Shown here piece after piece: positions 1 through 6,178 of a stretch of DNA of 6,964 nt. The notes under the pieces are model-generated. The model searched no databases. It saw only the letters and a program-made list of their open reading frames with translations, and was not told the DNA's origin. The stretch spans positions 1 to 6,964 of the forward strand of contig CALFNJ010000182.1 of NCBI GenBank assembly GCA_937902865.1, given 5' to 3'. Source of the DNA: an uncultured Opitutaceae bacterium (GTDB lineage: Bacteria > Verrucomicrobiota > Verrucomicrobiia > Opitutales > Opitutaceae). The translations under genes were made by a program, and so were the position numbers. Numbering within the stretch: the stretch's first letter is position 1; each line of letters begins with the position of its first letter.

Positions 1-414
1 TACAGCATCAGCCTCGACCTCAATCCGAAGGTCACCGAATTCGAAGGCTTCGTCGAATACGGCGGTCCGAGCCTCGCGATCTCGGCCGGAACCTCGGTCA
101 CGGTGCCTCCCGGGTTCTACCAACCGATTTTCTCGGTCCGGGAGGTCGCCACCAAGGTCACGATCTGGGACGGCGCGACCCTCATGATGGGCGGCCTTAC
201 TCGAGAAGAGGTCAAAAAAGTCGACGACAAGATCCCGATTCTCGGAAGCATTCCCTTGCTCGGGCGCCTCTTTCATTCCAAAGGTGAGAGCACGCAGAAG
301 CGGAACCTGCTGATCTTCGTGACAGCCCACTTGGTCAACCCTGGTGGCGGTCCCGCCTATGATGAATCGCGGGGGACGGTGACTGCCCCCGAAAAGGACA
401 AGCCAACCGAGTGA
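1..414 (+). CDS. Secretin (type II/III secretion or type IV pilus outer-membrane channel), C-terminal part
   Basis: The frame is open from base 1, so the N-terminus lies outside the window; 137 residues remain before TGA at 412-414. Secretins form multimeric outer-membrane channels that let folded proteins or pili pass. The family's C-terminal core is visible: a beta-strand stretch at fragment residues 1-35, then VTIWDGATLMMGGLTREE (53-70) and KIPILGSIPLLGRLFHSK (77-94). These match the conserved end of the secretin domain (PF00263), where the W-G-TL-GGL and PILG-IP-LG-LF signatures sit. RNLLIFVTAHLVNP (101-114) is the usual last strand, followed by a short polar, proline- and glycine-containing tail. 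The missing N-domains would decide between GspD, PilQ or another secretin type, so no symbol is given. The next gene is at least 200 bp away and unrelated. Confidence 0.9.
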   Translation, partial: YSISLDLNPKVTEFEGFVEYGGPSLAISAGTSVTVPPGFYQPIFSVREVATKVTIWDGATLMMGGLTREEVKKVDDKIPILGSIPLLGRLFHSKGESTQKRNLLIFVTAHLVNPGGGPAYDESRGTVTAPEKDKPTE

Positions 415-499
415 TCAGAGCGGAAACTAGTCGTCTCGATCGCGCGGGTTTCGCCTTGAGGAATTGATGAATCGGCATGCTTCACGCGAAGCCGCGGCA

Positions 500-576
500 A
501 GGTGGCCGTCGACCTCCGGGCGACGGAATGAGACGTGGCGAAAACGGAACCGTCGCCCGGAAGTCGACGGCCACCT
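500..576. repeat. Long near-perfect inverted repeat (27-bp arms, 23-nt loop)
   Basis: The arm at 500-526 (begins AGGTGGCCGTCGACC, ends GGGCGACGG) is the reverse complement of the arm at 550-576 (begins CCGTCGCCCGG, ends GACGGCCACCT). There is a single mismatch, C514 against A562. The 23-nt spacer is 527-549. There is no T-run after the stem, so this is not an ordinary intrinsic terminator. Size and symmetry suit a REP/MITE-like dispersed palindrome, but only one copy is in the window, so that class is inference. If transcribed it lies in the leader of the exonuclease gene, or in its coding region if the far-upstream start is used. Confidence 0.9.
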
Positions 577-637
577 GAGGCAGGCTCCGCTCGATTCTTC
601 GCTGGCGCACGGCCGCATGCCTGCTTTCTTTTCTGAA

Positions 638-1522
638 ATGGCGAAATGGCTTCTCGTGGACGGTTTCAATCTGGTGTATCGCTGCTTCTTCGCGATTCCC
701 GAACTGACCCGCTCGGATGGATTTCCGACGAACGCCCTGCACGGCTGGGTGAAGTCGCTCTGGATGCTCTCGGATCAGGAGCGGCCCGAAGGTACCTTGG
801 TGTTCTTCGATTTGGGCGGAGCCCAGGATCGGCTCGCGCTGCATCCGGAGTACAAGGCGCACCGCGAGGAAATGCCCGAGGCGATGGTGAAGCAGCTTCC
901 CTATGTGAAGTCTCTGACGCGCGCGATGGGTCTCGTCGGCATCGAGCGCGACGGAGTCGAGAGCGACGATTTGCTCGCTTCCGAAGCTGTGGCCCTGGCG
1001 AACCAGGGACACGAGGTGCTAATCGTGAGCTCGGACAAGGATTTTGCGCAGATTGTGAACGAGCGAATCAAGATCATGCTGCCACCCCCGTCGGCGAACC
1101 CGAAGCTCGGCTGGCGGCAGATGGACGCAGCCGGTGTGAAAGAAAAGTTCGGCGTCGGGCCGGCGCAGATCGCTGAATATCTCGCGCTGGTGGGGGACAC
1201 TTCGGATAATATTCCTGGCATTGCCGGAGTGGGTCCGAAGACAGCATCGAAGTGGCTTGCGGAGTTCGGCGGCCTGGAAGCGGTTCTGGCCCGAGCTGGT
1301 GAGCTCAAGCCCGAACGCTTCCGCGAGGCGGTCGCCGGGAGCGCGGACAAACTGCGGCTGAATCTGAAGCTCACGACGCTGAACCTTTCGCATCCGCCTC
1401 TCGCCATCAGCAAGAACGCGCCTGATCCGGTCGAACTCTTCCGGCTCCTCGGCGAATTGGAAATGAAGTCGAGCCTGGCCGAGGCGCAGAAACGCTATAC
1501 CGGACAGGCCGAGTTGTTCTGA
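638..1522 (+). CDS. 5'-3' exonuclease (PolI N-terminal-type / flap-nuclease family), stand-alone
   Basis: Metal-dependent nuclease related to the 5'-nuclease domain of DNA polymerase I, here 294 residues with no polymerase domain. Expected roles, from the family, are removal of RNA primers and 5' flaps. Visible acidic metal-ligand motifs are LLVDGFNL (Asp8), FFDLGG (Asp58), GVESDDLLA (Glu108, Asp110, Asp111), SSDKDF (Asp133, Asp135) and LVGDTSDNIPGIAGVGPKTA (Asp187, Asp190, then the helix-3-turn-helix DNA-binding segment). HPEYKAHR (69-76) is the usual basic stretch after the second motif. The start was chosen because conserved sequence begins at MAKWLLVDG. In-frame alternatives are ATG 617 (7 residues longer), and ATG 467 or TTG 464. 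ATG 467 has GAGG at 458-461 five bases upstream, but would add 57 residues translated from the inverted repeat. No Shine-Dalgarno precedes 617 or 638. Confidence 0.88.
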   Translation: MAKWLLVDGFNLVYRCFFAIPELTRSDGFPTNALHGWVKSLWMLSDQERPEGTLVFFDLGGAQDRLALHPEYKAHREEMPEAMVKQLPYVKSLTRAMGLVGIERDGVESDDLLASEAVALANQGHEVLIVSSDKDFAQIVNERIKIMLPPPSANPKLGWRQMDAAGVKEKFGVGPAQIAEYLALVGDTSDNIPGIAGVGPKTASKWLAEFGGLEAVLARAGELKPERFREAVAGSADKLRLNLKLTTLNLSHPPLAISKNAPDPVELFRLLGELEMKSSLAEAQKRYTGQAELF

Positions 1523-1560
1523 CCGCGGACGCGCCACGCGGATTCGCGCTTACACCGGCC

Positions 1561-1589
1561 TTGCCAACGACAGGTCAACAAACGATAAC
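1561..1589 (+). promoter_or_regulatory. Candidate sigma70-type promoter for the 74-residue gene
   Basis: TTGCCA (1561-1566) differs from the -35 consensus at one base. After a 17-bp spacer, GATAAC (1584-1589) matches 4 of 6 bases of the -10 consensus. Transcription would start near 1596, giving a short leader before ATG 1611. Seen by eye only. Confidence 0.4.
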
Positions 1590-1610
1590 GGCCCAAGGAC
1601 CTACCCAACC

Positions 1611-1835
1611 ATGGACAACAAACAAATGATGCAGCGCCTCTCCGACAAAGTGGGGCGCGAAAAGGCGATCGAGCTGGTGCTGCAGGCGTATAACACGGAA
1701 CTGGTCACCACGTGGTTGAGCCGCCTCGAGCCCGGCAAGCCGCTGGGCGGTCCGAAGCGTCATGACCATCTCGGCGACGCGCTGCGCCGCGTGGTGGAAG
1801 TCTGCGACCTGACGATTGGCACGCTCGGCCGCTAA
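1611..1835 (+). CDS. Small protein of unknown function (74 residues)
   Basis: I do not recognise this protein. It reads as a genuine gene: most third codon positions are G or C as in its neighbours, it has its own plausible promoter, and AAGGA (1595-1599) sits 11 bases before the ATG, a weak and distant Shine-Dalgarno. The product is mildly basic, with no signal peptide or membrane segment. Two likely helical stretches (about residues 4-38 and 52-72) are joined by a Gly/Pro-rich turn, PGKPLGGPKR (41-50). The first half, including EKAIELVLQAYNTELVTTWLSR (spread over residues 17-37), has the spacing of a small helix-turn-helix with a Trp before its end. That is only a loose resemblance and is not offered as a function. 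A single Cys lies near the C-terminus. It converges with the response-regulator gene downstream. Confidence 0.65.
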   Translation: MDNKQMMQRLSDKVGREKAIELVLQAYNTELVTTWLSRLEPGKPLGGPKRHDHLGDALRRVVEVCDLTIGTLGR

Positions 1836-1875
1836 GGCTGCGGCCAAGCCGTGGGTCGGCTTCCGGTGACGGAAG
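1827..1875 (+). other. Cluster of hairpins after the 74-residue gene, two mutually exclusive
   Basis: Three perfect short inverted repeats lie close together. GGCCGC (1827-1832) pairs with GCGGCC (1840-1845) around the stop codon. AAGCCG (1846-1851) pairs with CGGCTT (1857-1862). CTTCCG (1860-1865) pairs with CGGAAG (1870-1875) across a GTGA, GNRA-type tetraloop. The second and third share bases 1860-1862, so they cannot both form fully. No T-run follows on either strand, so this may mark the 3' ends of the converging transcripts but is not a canonical intrinsic terminator. Confidence 0.4.
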
Positions 1876-2016
1876 GCAGGAGGAGAGAGACAGGTCGATC
1901 GAGTCGCGATTCGACGCGTGTCGTGCGAGGAGCGTCGATGGGTTTACGTCTACCGCCTCACGCTCCAGAATTCTGAGCGCTCCGAATTACGGGCGCTGGG
2001 CCGCGTCGAAAGGGCC

Positions 2017-2757
2017 TTACTCGCCCGACTTGTCGGGCTCGAAAATATAGCCGACACCGTTAACGGTGCGGAAGGCATCGAGGCTGATGCCGTGCTCTTT
2101 GAAGAGATCGCGCACCTTCACGATGTACTGGTCGAGCGAGCGGCTTTTCACGTCCGCGTGCAGACCCCAGACCGAATGGATCAAGGCCTTGCGGGTGATC
2201 ACCACGCCGCGGTTCGCGTCGAGGTAGGCGAGGATGCCGAGCTCCTTGCGACCGAGCTTGGTGGTGACGCCGTCGGGAAACTGGATCTCGAGCCGTTCCG
2301 GCGTGATCTTCGCGCCGCAGAAGACGAAGGGGGCGTCGACGGTCCGGATATTTTTCGCGACATTGAAATCCGCCTTGGTCTCCGCCCGCCGCAGCACGGC
2401 GCGGATGCGCGCCACCAGCTCCGCGTAGCTGAACGGCTTCGTCATGTAATCGTCGCCGCCCATGTCGAGGCCCTTGACCTTGTTGGCCTCGATGCCGTTG
2501 CCCGTGAGAAAGATGGTGGGAATGGCGATGTCGTTGGTCTTGAGCTCCTCGAGCAGCGCAAAACCGGACTGATCCGGAAGGTTGATGTCCAGCAGGAGCA
2601 GATTGGCGAAGTTCCGCTTGAGGAACTTCATCGCGAGCGCCGCGCGGTCGTAGTGCTGGCACTGCATGCCGGCCTCTTCGAGGTGAATGCTGATGATCTT
2701 GGCCAGCTCGGGCTCGTCCTCGACGACAAGGATGAGGGGTTTCGGGGAAGCGCGCAT
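2017..2757 (-). CDS. OmpR/PhoB-family two-component response regulator
   Basis: DNA-binding response regulator of 246 residues, normal for the family. The receiver domain (about 8-124) shows acidic residues Glu13 and Asp14 in LVVEDEPE, the phospho-acceptor Asp57 in LLLLDINLPD, switch Thr85 in FLTGNG, and Lys107 in DDYMTKPF. The C-terminal winged helix-turn-helix (about 148-241) has LGRKELGIL, RKALIHSVWG, the recognition-helix segment SRSLDQYIVKVRDLF and the closing wing TVNGVGYIF, as in the Trans_reg_C family (PF00486). It would be phosphorylated by a histidine kinase and bind direct repeats near target promoters, but no kinase gene is in the window, so the regulator appears orphan here. The ATG start has no Shine-Dalgarno. 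The gene converges with the 74-residue gene and diverges from hisG. Its target genes are unknown. Confidence 0.93.
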   Translation of the reverse strand: MRASPKPLILVVEDEPELAKIISIHLEEAGMQCQHYDRAALAMKFLKRNFANLLLLDINLPDQSGFALLEELKTNDIAIPTIFLTGNGIEANKVKGLDMGGDDYMTKPFSYAELVARIRAVLRRAETKADFNVAKNIRTVDAPFVFCGAKITPERLEIQFPDGVTTKLGRKELGILAYLDANRGVVITRKALIHSVWGLHADVKSRSLDQYIVKVRDLFKEHGISLDAFRTVNGVGYIFEPDKSGE

Positions 2758-2783
2758 GGGGAAGACGACCTAGGAGAAACTCT

Positions 2784-2811
2784 TTTTTACAATTCGAGCG
2801 CGGAGTGTCAA
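2784..2811 (-). promoter_or_regulatory. Candidate sigma70-type promoter for the response-regulator gene
   Basis: On the minus strand, a perfect -35 hexamer TTGACA lies at 2811-2806. After a 16-bp spacer comes TAAAAA at 2789-2784, matching 4 of 6 bases of TATAAT. Initiation would fall near 2777, about 20 bases before the start codon at 2757. The position and orientation fit the gene well, although the -10 is only fair. Confidence 0.5.
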
Positions 2812-2919
2812 AGGAGAATCCGCAGTCGTCAGGCGGGCTGTGTCGGGCAAAACGACGCGGGACTGCGCGTTTTAAGGAAATTGCTTGAAGGCGCTCGGCG
2901 CGGCGTGTCCTTTGGCCGG

Positions 2920-3804
2920 ATGCCAGCAAAATCGCCACTTTTGATGCTGGGTTTGCCGAAGGGCAGCCTGGAGGAATCGACGATCAAGCTTTTCGCGAAA
3001 GCGGGATGGAAAATCTCGGTCAGTTCGCGTTCGTACAAGCCCTCGATCGATGATGCGGAACTCGATGGCCGGTTCATCCGCGGCCAGGAGGTCAGCCGCT
3101 ATGTGGAGCACGGCTTCTTCGACTGCGGCCTCTGCGGCCACGACTGGGTGCTGGAAAACGAGTCGAAGGTCGTGGAAGTCTGCGATCTCATCTACAGCCG
3201 GGCCTCGAACCAAAAGGCCCGCTGGGTGCTGTGCGTGCCGGAGGCTTCTCCGATCCAGAAGGTCGCCGATCTCGCGGGCAAGCGCGTGGCGACGGAACTC
3301 GTCGGAACGGTCCGCCGCTACTTCGCGAAGCAGAACGTGTCGGTCGACGTCGAATTTTCCTGGGGTGCCACGGAGGTGAAGGTGCCCGACTTGGTCGATG
3401 CGATTGTCGATTTGACCGAGACCGGCAGCTCGCTGCGCGCGAACAAACTGCGCGTCCTCGATACGATCCTCGAGACGAACACCAAGTTCATCGCGAACGC
3501 GAAGAGCTGGGCCGATCCGGTGAAGCGGAAGAAGATCGAGACCATCGCGCTCCTGCTGCGCGGGGCGCTCGAGGCGGAGACCAAGGTGGGCCTGAAGATG
3601 AACGCGCCGAAGAAGGCCCTGGAGGCGATCACCAAGACGATCCCGGCGCTGCGCAATCCGACCATCTCGCCATTGAGCTCGCCCGAATGGATCGCGCTCG
3701 AGACGATCATCGACGAAAGCGTCGTGCGGGAAATCATCCCGCAGCTCAAGAGCCTCGGAGCCGAGGGGATCGTCGAATACCCGCTCAACAAGGTCGTTTA
3801 TTGA
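2920..3804 (+). CDS. hisG: ATP phosphoribosyltransferase, long form (HisG)
   Basis: Catalyses the first step of histidine biosynthesis: ATP plus PRPP gives N1-(5-phosphoribosyl)-ATP and pyrophosphate, in the cytoplasm. Its 294 residues match the long form, which carries its own regulatory domain and needs no HisZ partner. Visible features are the N-terminal LGLPKGSLEEST (10-21), the GHDWVLE segment (73-79), ATELVGTVRRYF (124-135), and the PRPP-binding signature running from GATEVKVPDLVDAIVDLTET (149-168) into GSSLRANKLRVL. The C-terminal HisG_C domain, ACT-like and the histidine feedback-inhibition site in the family, occupies about 215-294 and ends in SLGAEGIVEYPLNKVV. The ATG at 2920 was chosen because homology begins there. 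The frame is open about 1 kb further upstream, but that lies opposite the response regulator. GTG 2905 is a weaker alternative. No Shine-Dalgarno is seen. No other his gene is in the window. Confidence 0.95.
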   Translation: MPAKSPLLMLGLPKGSLEESTIKLFAKAGWKISVSSRSYKPSIDDAELDGRFIRGQEVSRYVEHGFFDCGLCGHDWVLENESKVVEVCDLIYSRASNQKARWVLCVPEASPIQKVADLAGKRVATELVGTVRRYFAKQNVSVDVEFSWGATEVKVPDLVDAIVDLTETGSSLRANKLRVLDTILETNTKFIANAKSWADPVKRKKIETIALLLRGALEAETKVGLKMNAPKKALEAITKTIPALRNPTISPLSSPEWIALETIIDESVVREIIPQLKSLGAEGIVEYPLNKVVY

Positions 3805-3838
3805 AACGTCCCGGACGATTTCCGCAGCGGTTCCTGCC

Positions 3839-4723
3839 ATGGCCTCCGTCACTCTCGGCCTTCTCCAGCACGCCTGTTCCCGCGACCCCGCGGCGAACCG
3901 GGAAAAGACGCTGACGCTCGCCCGGCGCGCGGCGAAGCGCGGTGCGAACATCATCTGCACGCAGGAACTGTTTTGCTCCGAGTATTTCTGCCAGAGCGAG
4001 GACTACGCCAATTTCCAGCTGGCGGAGACCATCCCCGGGCCGAGCACGGAGGCGTTCCAGCAGGTGGCGCGAGAGGAGGGCGTGGTGATCGTGGCGTCGC
4101 TCTTCGAACGGCGCACCGCCGGGCTGTACCATAACACCGCGGCGGTGATCGACGCCGACGGCAAGCTCCTCGGGAGCTATCGGAAGATGCACATCCCGGA
4201 CGATCCGCTCTTCTACGAGAAATTTTATTTCACGCCGGGCGACACCGGTTTCCGCGCCTGGACCACGAAGTTCGGCCGGATCGGCGTATTGATCTGCTGG
4301 GACCAGTGGTATCCCGAGGCCGCCCGCCTCACGGCGATGCAGGGAGCGGAGATCCTGTTCTATCCGACTGCGATCGGCTGGCATCCCCGCGAAAAGGCGA
4401 AGCTGGGCGCCGATCAGCATGGCGCCTGGGAAATCATCCAGCGCAGCCACGCGGTGGCCAACGGTTGCTATGTCGCAGCGGTCAATCGCGTCGGCCGGGA
4501 AAAACCAGCGGGCGGCGACGGCATCGAGTTCTGGGGGCAGAGCTTTGTGGCCGGGACGCAGGGACAGATTCTCGCGAAGGCCGGAGCGAAGAAGGAGGAA
4601 ATCCTCCTTGCATCGGTCGACCTCGGAAAGCTCGACGACACCCGCACGCACTGGCCCTTCCTGCGCGACCGCCGCATCGATGCCTACGACGGCCTCAACC
4701 GGAGGTTTTTGGACCAGGGCTGA
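3839..4723 (+). CDS. aguB: N-carbamoylputrescine amidase
   Basis: Nitrilase-superfamily hydrolase that converts N-carbamoylputrescine to putrescine, CO2 and ammonia, the last step of the agmatine route to polyamines. Length is 294 residues, usual for the family. The catalytic Glu-Lys-Cys triad is visible as Glu43 in CTQELF, Lys116 in YRKMHIPDD and Cys153 in LICWDQWYPEAAR. The subgroup-typical segments EYFCQ (48-52), FYEKFYFTPGDTGF (125-138) and GWHPRE follow the carbamoylputrescine amidase pattern rather than that of a generic nitrilase or beta-ureidopropionase. The agmatine deiminase gene immediately downstream strengthens this assignment. The gene starts 34 bp after the hisG stop, so co-transcription is likely. 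The ATG at 3839 has no Shine-Dalgarno. Confidence 0.93.
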   Translation: MASVTLGLLQHACSRDPAANREKTLTLARRAAKRGANIICTQELFCSEYFCQSEDYANFQLAETIPGPSTEAFQQVAREEGVVIVASLFERRTAGLYHNTAAVIDADGKLLGSYRKMHIPDDPLFYEKFYFTPGDTGFRAWTTKFGRIGVLICWDQWYPEAARLTAMQGAEILFYPTAIGWHPREKAKLGADQHGAWEIIQRSHAVANGCYVAAVNRVGREKPAGGDGIEFWGQSFVAGTQGQILAKAGAKKEEILLASVDLGKLDDTRTHWPFLRDRRIDAYDGLNRRFLDQG

Positions 4724-4740
4724 CGCAGCCGCGGTCTGCC

Positions 4741-4759
4741 GCCCGACGGCCGGGCTTTT
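4741..4759 (+). terminator. Weak terminator-like hairpin between aguB and aguA
   Basis: GCCCG (4741-4745) pairs with CGGGC (4751-4755) across a 5-base loop and is followed directly by TTTT (4756-4759). The 5-bp stem and very short T-run make it at best a partial terminator or attenuator within the operon. It could also be chance in GC-rich DNA. Confidence 0.25.
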
Positions 4760-4791
4760 GCCTCGGACCGCCATTCTCTTTTTCTTTTTCC

Positions 4792-5859
4792 GTGAACCCA
4801 TCGAAAACATCTCCGCAGAGCCCGCCTCGCACGCCTGCGGCCGAAGGTTTCCGGATGCCGGCGGAATGGGAGCCACAGACGGCGGTGTGGTATTCCTGGC
4901 CGCACCGGCATCGCACGTGGCCCGGAAATTTCCGTCCGATTCCCTCCAAGTTCGCGGAGATCGTGGCGACGGTGAGCCGCTTTCAGCAGGTCCACGTCAA
5001 CGCGGCCAAGCCGCTGCAAGCGCGGGCCCTTGCGTTGGTCACGAAGGCCGGCGCAGACATGTCGCGAGTCACCTTTCACGATCATCCGACCGACGACGCC
5101 TGGTGCCGGGATCACGGCCCGATTTTCGTGCGCAATGACCGAACCGGTGAGGTGGCGATCACGGACTGGGAGTTCAACGCCTGGGGCGGGAAGTATCCCG
5201 CGTTCGATGCGGATAACGAGATTCCGCAGCGCGTGGCGGAGGTGCTGGGTTTGCGGCGTTTCTCGCCGGGGATCGTGCTCGAGGGTGGTTCGATCGACGT
5301 GAATGGGGCGGGCCTGCTCCTCACGTCGGAAGCGTGCCTGCTCAATCCCAACCGCAATCCGGAGCTGAGCCGGGAGCAGATCGAACAGAAGCTGCGCGAG
5401 TATCTCGGCGTGCAGACGATCCTTTGGCTGGGCGACGGCATCCAGGGCGACGACACCGACGGCCATGTAGACGACCTGAGCCGGTTTTTCGCCGCGGACG
5501 GAATTCTCACCGTGGTGGAGCGCAATCCGCGCGACGCCAACTACGCCGCGCTGCAGGAAAATCTGGAGCGTCTGAAGAGTTTCCGGACGCCCGAGGGAAA
5601 GAAGTTCCGCCTTGTGGAGTTGCCGATGCCGAAAGGGCAGGAGGTCAACGGATGGCGCCTGCCGATGAGCTACGCGAATTTCCTGATCATCAACGGCGCC
5701 GTGCTGATGCCGGCCTTTCGGCAGCCGCAGGCGGATGGCGAAGCCGCCGAACTGCTCAAGGAATGCTTCCCCGGTCGTGAAATCATTCCGATCGACTGCC
5801 TGGAACTAGTCTGGGGGCTGGGCACGCTGCACTGCATCTCGCAGCAACAGCCCGCGTAA
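4792..5859 (+). CDS. aguA: Agmatine deiminase (agmatine iminohydrolase)
   Basis: Hydrolyses agmatine to N-carbamoylputrescine and ammonia, feeding the AguB enzyme encoded just upstream. It belongs to the guanidino-group-modifying superfamily (PF04371). From GTG 4792 the product is 355 residues, in the family's normal range. Diagnostic motifs are GFRMPAEWEP (19-28), W-x-W-P-H (33-38 region), DDAWCRDHGPIF (101-112), FNAWGGKYPAFD (128-139), LEGGSIDVNG (163-172), the catalytic His225 in DTDGHVDDLSRFF, and the nucleophile Cys348 in LGTLHCISQQQPA at the C-terminus. All expected catalytic elements are present. GTG 4792 is preferred over ATG 4855 because a leader of about 20 residues before GFRMPAEW is usual. 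The upstream open frame overlaps aguB and is not real. A pyrimidine-rich tract (about 4773-4790), not a Shine-Dalgarno, precedes the start. The gap to aguB is 68 bp. Confidence 0.93.
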   Translation: MNPSKTSPQSPPRTPAAEGFRMPAEWEPQTAVWYSWPHRHRTWPGNFRPIPSKFAEIVATVSRFQQVHVNAAKPLQARALALVTKAGADMSRVTFHDHPTDDAWCRDHGPIFVRNDRTGEVAITDWEFNAWGGKYPAFDADNEIPQRVAEVLGLRRFSPGIVLEGGSIDVNGAGLLLTSEACLLNPNRNPELSREQIEQKLREYLGVQTILWLGDGIQGDDTDGHVDDLSRFFAADGILTVVERNPRDANYAALQENLERLKSFRTPEGKKFRLVELPMPKGQEVNGWRLPMSYANFLIINGAVLMPAFRQPQADGEAAELLKECFPGREIIPIDCLELVWGLGTLHCISQQQPA

Positions 5860-5900
5860 ATCGAGTCAGGAAGGCAGGGCGGTTAACCACTGATCCGAGC

Positions 5901-5981
5901 TTAAGCGCAAAGACGCCAAGGCGCGAAGTTTCGCGAATTGCCGCGGCAGACTTTCCGCTCCCTTTGCTCCTTTGCGCTTAA
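5901..5981. repeat. Inverted pair of degenerate 8-base repeat arrays (GCGCAAAG-type)
   Basis: The outer arms TTAAGCGCAAAG (5901-5912) and CTTTGCGCTTAA (5970-5981) are perfect 12-bp inverted repeats. The left side continues as tandem 8-mers GCGCAAAG, ACGCCAAG, GCGCGAAG (5905-5928). The right side reads, on the minus strand, GCGCAAAG then GAGCAAAG, followed by an 11-base degenerate unit (5951-5977). An inner CGCGAA/TTCGCG hairpin lies at 5922-5935. GGTTAACC, an 8-bp palindrome, precedes the element at 5881-5888. From memory, similar CGCAAAG-rich elements are scattered through intergenic regions of environmental bacteria; this was not checked by search. No coding potential is seen. Confidence 0.7.
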
Positions 5982-6061
5982 AAAGTCGGGCCGATAAGTT
6001 CATTTCGCCGTCGGGCTCTTCGGTGCCTGGCGTCATTCATTTTCATATTCGCTGATATCAA

Positions 6062-6130
6062 GGAGATGGGTGGATCAGATGACTTCAAAACTCATCCGAT
6101 CTCCGTGGCTCTGCGCCGCTGTGTGAAACC
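6062..6130. repeat. Second degenerate element: imperfect inverted repeat plus 8-base CTCTGTGN-type units
   Basis: GGAGAT (6062-6067) with GGAT (6072-6075) can pair with ATCC (6094-6097) and ATCTCC (6099-6104) as an interrupted inverted repeat. It runs straight into three degenerate 8-mers, CTCCGTGG, CTCTGCGC and CGCTGTGT (6101-6124), ending in GAAACC. The period matches that of the element at 5901-5981, but the consensus differs. Confidence 0.5.
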
Positions 6131-6178
6131 GCTTTGTCCGGGAATTTGCACTTGCGAACTTAGCTGCCCGTGAGGATT

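Noticed and set aside
427..1012. Minus-strand frames through the palindrome (80 and 176 codons)
   Set aside because: They merely read the inverted repeat and the antisense of the exonuclease; the repeat gives similar peptides on both strands because it is symmetric.
1523..1541. CCGCG/CGCGG hairpin right after the exonuclease stop codon
   Set aside because: Only a 5-bp stem with no T-run; expected by chance in sequence of this GC content, so not called a terminator.
1966..1997. CAGAATTCTG palindrome and AGCGC/GCGCT pair beyond the response-regulator stop
   Set aside because: Short symmetric sites without a T-run on the minus strand; insufficient to call an operator or terminator.
1918..2919. 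Open frame extending hisG about 1 kb upstream (a 628-codon frame)
   Set aside because: It lies antisense to a response regulator with complete motifs. Recognisable HisG sequence and normal length begin at 2920; long open antisense frames are expected in GC-rich DNA.
2060..2938. 292-codon minus-strand frame overlapping the response regulator
   Set aside because: Its translation is Arg/His/Gly-rich with no domain, typical of an out-of-frame reading of the real regulator gene.
2872..3960. 362-codon minus-strand frame opposite hisG
   Set aside because: Mirror-frame artefact. The plus strand encodes full HisG with intact motifs, and the antisense product shows no recognisable family.
4306..4791. 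Upstream extension of the agmatine deiminase frame
   Set aside because: It overlaps the conserved 3' half of aguB in another frame and is low-complexity. Family homology begins near 4840, consistent with GTG 4792.
6066..6173. 35-residue Cys-rich mini-frame with five cysteines, directly after AAGGAG
   Set aside because: AAGGAG abuts the ATG with no spacing, the frame runs through the 8-base-periodic repeat element, and nothing else supports translation.
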